Positions 61,328 through 64,000 of a stretch of DNA of 64,000 nt are shown here, piece after piece. Source of the DNA: Erysipelotrichaceae bacterium (GTDB lineage Bacteria; Bacillota_I; Bacilli_A; Erysipelotrichales; Erysipelotrichaceae); the NCBI GenBank assembly GCA_017539025.1, contig JAFYHT010000007.1, positions 31,950-95,949 on the forward strand, written 5' to 3'. The translations under genes were made by a program, and so were the position numbers. The notes beneath the pieces were generated by a model. The model had not been told where the DNA came from, searched no databases, and saw only the letters and a list, made by a program, of their open reading frames with translations. The first letter of the stretch is position 1; each line of letters opens with the position of its first letter.

Positions 61328-61986
61328 CATATCACATCAGGAAAGCCCATAACGACTTCTTTCATGAAGTCGATCGCACCCTGTTTCTTCAACAACATCT
61401 CCAGCGTTCTGGAAGAAGGATTTCCCTCATTGATCATCCTGTCACGGAAATCCATCAGTTTCCGTTTGTAATCCTCATCATATGATCCATCCTTTATGGA
61501 ATCAAGATATGCCTTCAATGAGTCCTTCGTCATCTCGATGAGCTGCTTTTCATCACCCTTCTTGATTAGAGAATAGTCTCTTCTTTCTCTGATATACCAG
61601 TTTTCCTTTTCTTCGTAATCCTCCAGATCCTTGTATTTTTCATATACATCCCGAAGCTTATCTTCACTCAACCCTTCATATCCGCATCCGTAGTATTCAA
61701 TGAAAACACATCTCTTTTTCTTCATCTCCATCGCATCGATCAGAAGATAAGGTAAGGTAAGACCATTGGGCATGAATGACATCGTCAGTAATTCCATCCC
61801 CATCTTGCTTTTGGTATGCATGGACATCACAAGTCCGAAACCTTCGATCTCATAACGGTCCACATAGAAATCCATCATTGAAAGAAGCTTCGGATACTTC
61901 ATGTGCGCATATCTGATATCATCGATCTTTCTTGCGCCGCAACATCGCAAAGACGATCGGCATTCCTCCTTGAGCTCATTGATCAT
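61327..61986 (-). CDS. Soluble protein of unknown function
   Basis: I do not recognise this 219-residue protein. It has no signal peptide or membrane helix. The N-terminal half is mixed, with cysteines at CRSSLRCCGARK; the central part (LVMSMHTKSKMGMELLTMSF, then CVFIEYYGCGYEGL) looks like a compact alpha/beta domain; the C-terminal 90 residues are highly charged helix. AAGGATGG upstream supports the ATG at 61986. It is framed by terminators on both sides, so it is transcribed alone. Confidence 0.7.
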   Translation of the reverse strand: MINELKEECRSSLRCCGARKIDDIRYAHMKYPKLLSMMDFYVDRYEIEGFGLVMSMHTKSKMGMELLTMSFMPNGLTLPYLLIDAMEMKKKRCVFIEYYGCGYEGLSEDKLRDVYEKYKDLEDYEEKENWYIRERRDYSLIKKGDEKQLIEMTKDSLKAYLDSIKDGSYDEDYKRKLMDFRDRMINEGNPSSRTLEMLLKKQGAIDFMKEVVMGFPDVI

Positions 61987-62016
61987 ATTAATAAACCATC
62001 CTTAATTTCATTATAA

Positions 62017-62042
62017 GAAAAAATCTCCGCATCAGCAGAGAT
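62017..62042 (-). terminator. Terminator of the RpiR gene
   Basis: Minus strand: ATCTCTGC, loop TGAT, GCGGAGAT, then TTTTTTC. Confidence 0.85.
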
Positions 62043-62056
62043 CTTTGAGATATATG

Positions 62057-62875
62057 TCAATTCTTTTCGGAATTATTGATTTCACTGTGATATTTCAGCA
62101 GACAAGCCTGAATGATATTCATTCCAAGAAGCAGAGACATCTGAGAAATATAGATGTTGTTTCTTATGAAATCATTTCCATTTGGATACGTATAGAATGC
62201 GTAATCCGGCTCAAACCTCTTATTGGGATCCTCTTGTGTCGTGATCAGGATCTTCAAAGCACTCGTTTCATAGATGAATTCGATCATCTTATCATAATCG
62301 CTGTTATCCGCAAGAGAAGAAACAACGACGACCACATCATTTTCCCCGATCGAAGAGATCATCTTCTGAGGATCCTTCGCATCGTTGATCATGATCGGCT
62401 CACGATCCATCATACTCATACGGTTGCTGAAAGACTTTACTTCCATCTTGATATCGCCATCGGCATAGACATAGATCTTTTTGGCATCAAACAGTGCATG
62501 AACGATATCATCAAGTTCATCATTGTCGATCGCCATCATACAGTTGTCAATGATCTGTTTGGACAGCTGACCGATCATTTCGGCAAACTCTCTGAGCGGC
62601 ATGGAAGGCAAGAAAACTTCTTCATTATCAAGCTCTGCACTCACTTCATCCTTGATCCTTTCCAGCTGCAAAGCGATCGAAAAATCACGATAGCTCTTGC
62701 AACCGATCTTGCGATACAGACGAATGACGCTTGGCTTGGAAACATAGGAAGCCTTTGCGAGATCCTGCAGAGACATTCGATAAACTTCATTGACGTTTTC
62801 GACAACATAATCAGCCAGAGATGACTCAGCTGATGTGAAGCCTTCTTTATTCTTCAGTTTTTCTATTATGTTCAT
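62057..62875 (-). CDS. MurR/RpiR-family transcriptional regulator
   Basis: A 272-residue regulator: N-terminal RpiR helix-turn-helix (LADYVVENVNEVYRMSLQDLAKASYVSKPSVIRLYRKIGCKSYRDF) and a C-terminal SIS domain that binds a phosphosugar (KKIYVYADGDIKMEVKSFSNRM, then VVVVVSSLADNSDYDKMI). The frame is open to 63028, but homology begins at the ATG at 62875. An inverted repeat over its -10 box suggests self-regulation. Confidence 0.88.
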   Translation of the reverse strand: MNIIEKLKNKEGFTSAESSLADYVVENVNEVYRMSLQDLAKASYVSKPSVIRLYRKIGCKSYRDFSIALQLERIKDEVSAELDNEEVFLPSMPLREFAEMIGQLSKQIIDNCMMAIDNDELDDIVHALFDAKKIYVYADGDIKMEVKSFSNRMSMMDREPIMINDAKDPQKMISSIGENDVVVVVSSLADNSDYDKMIEFIYETSALKILITTQEDPNKRFEPDYAFYTYPNGNDFIRNNIYISQMSLLLGMNIIQACLLKYHSEINNSEKN

Positions 62876-63208
62876 GCCCAACCCTGCTTTCAGCCCCTTA
62901 GAAATACTATATCTAAAAACAGATATATGGGATGAATTGTCAGCCATTTTTGTACCGAAAGTAAAGCAAAACAGACAGAATATCAGAAACTGTATTTTTA
63001 TTCTGCAAAAGTGCTCATAGAATGACACATAAACGACTCATTCTTATCGACAGAAAAAACACATTTTCACGAGCTGTAACCCATCCTGTACTCATGCATC
63101 AGAAAACAAGAGGTCTCAAACGATGAAAGATACCATCCTTCCGCTTACTCTTTATCAGAGAAAAAACAGATATAATGAGTATAGAAAAACAAAAAAACAG
63201 AGGTGAAT
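62876..63208. other. Divergent intergenic region between rpiR-type and esterase genes
   Basis: The 333 bases without a gene hold the RpiR-gene promoter with an inverted repeat on the left and a TATAAT (63171-63176) for the esterase gene on the right. The element AAAACAGATATA occurs in both places. The middle part (about 62935-63150) is A/T-rich and I see no further structure or ORF worth calling there. Confidence 0.6.
62908..62927. promoter_or_regulatory. Inverted repeat over the RpiR-gene -10 box
   Basis: TATATCT, six-base centre AAAAAC, AGATATA. On the minus strand the left arm overlaps TATAGT, a likely -10, about 30 bases before the ATG. A good candidate for the RpiR operator. Confidence 0.6.
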
Positions 63209-63943
63209 ATGAAAGAATTCTATATCAACAGTGACGGTATCAGACTGCACGCCAAACTTGAGATCCCGGAAGGAAAAAAGAAGTATCCGCTGATGATCGT
63301 CGTTCACGGTCTGACAGGACACATGGAAGAAGAACACATCAGACTTGCCGCAAAAGCAGCTCTTGATGAAGGTTATGCGGCCTTAAGAGTCGAAATGTAC
63401 GGCCACGGCCAGAGTGAAGGCGAATTCAAAGACCACACTCTGTTCAAGTGGATCAACAACATGCTGGACGTATATAAATATGTCAGAAACATGGAAGATG
63501 TCACCGATATATCGATGTGTGGACATTCTCAGGGCGGACTTCTGACGATACTGATGGGCGGACTTCTGGGAGATCATCTGAAACAGATCATCCCGATGTC
63601 ACCGGCAGTCATGATCCCGGAAGATGCGAGAAAAGGAATGATCCTAGGAATGAAATTTGATCCTGACAATGTTCCCGATCTGATGGAATTCTATGATCGA
63701 CAACTCGGCGGCGATTACCTCAGAACAGTTCAGATGATCTATGTCGAAGAAGCGATCAGAAAGTATCACAACAGGGTACTGATCATCCACGGCACAAAGG
63801 ATGAAGCGGTACCGTTCAGCTATTCACTGTCAACGGTCAATGCTTATCAGGATGGAAGGCTCGTTGCGATCGAAGATGTCGACCACGGCTATACCGGCAA
63901 AGTCGATGAGATGTATCAGGCAATCAGAGACTTCCTGAAATAA
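63209..63943 (+). CDS. Alpha/beta hydrolase, cinnamoyl/feruloyl esterase-like
   Basis: A 244-residue serine hydrolase: oxyanion segment VVHGLTGH, nucleophile Ser in CGHSQGG, acid in HGTKDEAVPF and histidine in DVDHGYTG. The VEMYGHGQSEGEF block, the MSPAVMIPEDA lid start and the GGDYLRTVQMI region follow the Lactobacillus cinnamoyl esterase/Est1E pattern. No signal peptide. It would release hydroxycinnamic or short acyl esters inside the cell. AGAGGTG lies before the ATG at 63209. Confidence 0.85.
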   Translation: MKEFYINSDGIRLHAKLEIPEGKKKYPLMIVVHGLTGHMEEEHIRLAAKAALDEGYAALRVEMYGHGQSEGEFKDHTLFKWINNMLDVYKYVRNMEDVTDISMCGHSQGGLLTILMGGLLGDHLKQIIPMSPAVMIPEDARKGMILGMKFDPDNVPDLMEFYDRQLGGDYLRTVQMIYVEEAIRKYHNRVLIIHGTKDEAVPFSYSLSTVNAYQDGRLVAIEDVDHGYTGKVDEMYQAIRDFLK

Positions 63944-63950
63944 GACAATC

Positions 63951-63972
63951 AAAAAAGCCGAGTCATCGGCTT
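63951..63972 (-). terminator. Terminator downstream of the edge tRNA
   Basis: Minus strand: AAGCCGA, loop TGAC, TCGGCTT, then TTTTTG. It follows the tRNA 3' end by 11 bases; on the plus strand it may also slow transcription from the esterase gene. Confidence 0.75.
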
Positions 63973-63983
63973 CATTGAAACAA

Positions 63984-64000
63984 TGGTGGAGCTTACGGGA
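63984..64000 (-). tRNA. 3' end of a tRNA gene (cut by the right edge)
   Basis: Minus strand, reading towards lower coordinates: the CCCGT half of a T stem, acceptor strand AAGCTCC, discriminator A and encoded CCA, followed by a terminator. The acceptor predicts a 5' end GGAGCTT beyond the window. Only 17 bases are inside, so the amino acid cannot be given. Confidence 0.75.

Noticed and set aside
62876..63028. Upstream extension of the RpiR gene to 63028
   Set aside because: The added 51 residues are hydrophobic and Phe/Cys-rich, unlike RpiR proteins, and overlap the inverted repeat and the -10 box.

Overview
The window looks like a chromosomal segment of a low-GC fermentative Bacillota. The gene content (ATP-type PEP carboxykinase next to a sodium-pumping oxaloacetate decarboxylase, many PTS and nucleoside genes, heterodimeric ABC exporters, AGGAGG-type ribosome binding sites) best fits an Erysipelotrichales-type gut or oral commensal. 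That placement is inference; no rRNA or other marker fixes the taxon. Most genes lie on the minus strand in tightly overlapping operons (many ATGA, TAATG or TGATG junctions), closed by clear hairpin-plus-T-run terminators. I see no insertion sequence, prophage or CRISPR array.

Layout. 1-4.5 kb: 5' part of a divergent methionyl-tRNA synthetase-like gene, glutamine synthetase, and a divergent PfkB kinase/SIS pair. 4.5-10.9 kb: minus-strand operon of a small membrane-anchored protein, flavodoxin, stand-alone E2-type acyltransferase, MFS carrier, alpha/beta hydrolase and GH42 beta-galactosidase. 11-21.2 kb: a ten-gene nucleoside uptake and salvage cluster (nitrilase, amidohydrolase, three tandem nucleoside phosphorylase paralogues, YczE-type membrane protein, BMP-family ABC importer) with a structured leader. 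21.4-27.3 kb: nucleoside hydrolase, Rpn-type nuclease, uridine phosphorylase/cytidine deaminase/fucose-isomerase-like operon, and a divergent MFS carrier. Nucleoside handling therefore covers about 16 kb.

27.5-33.3 kb: TetR regulator with a triple tandem operator, a Cys-rich KTR mini-protein, an orphan PTS EIIC, then a patatin/XpaC-like/pyruvate kinase operon and tRNA-Pro(CGG). 33.3-46 kb: two heterodimeric ABC exporters, the second behind a MarR repressor, with a DUF937 protein, a diacylglycerol kinase-like lipid kinase, a Nudix-GtrA fusion, a C_GCAxxG protein, glutamate dehydrogenase and a cyclophilin between them. 46-51.7 kb: pckA-oadA-oadG-biotin carrier-birA-oadB plus an unlisted 44-residue membrane ORF. 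Together these could turn PEP into pyruvate through oxaloacetate, gaining ATP and exporting sodium. 51.9-57.4 kb: a probable sucrose operon (fructokinase, amylosucrase-like GH13, HAD phosphatase, PTS EIIBCA). 57.5-64 kb: FeoA-FeoB fusion, MgtE, an unknown protein, an RpiR regulator divergent from a feruloyl-esterase-like hydrolase, and the 3' end of a tRNA at the right edge.

The most interesting points are the PckA/sodium-pump operon with its extra small ORF, the three tandem phosphorylases with altered active-site motifs behind a possible riboswitch-like leader, the Nudix-GtrA fusion, a set of promoters whose -10 box sits only 6-9 bases before an SD-less start codon, and the sucrose operon that lacks a recognisable sucrose-6-phosphate hydrolase.
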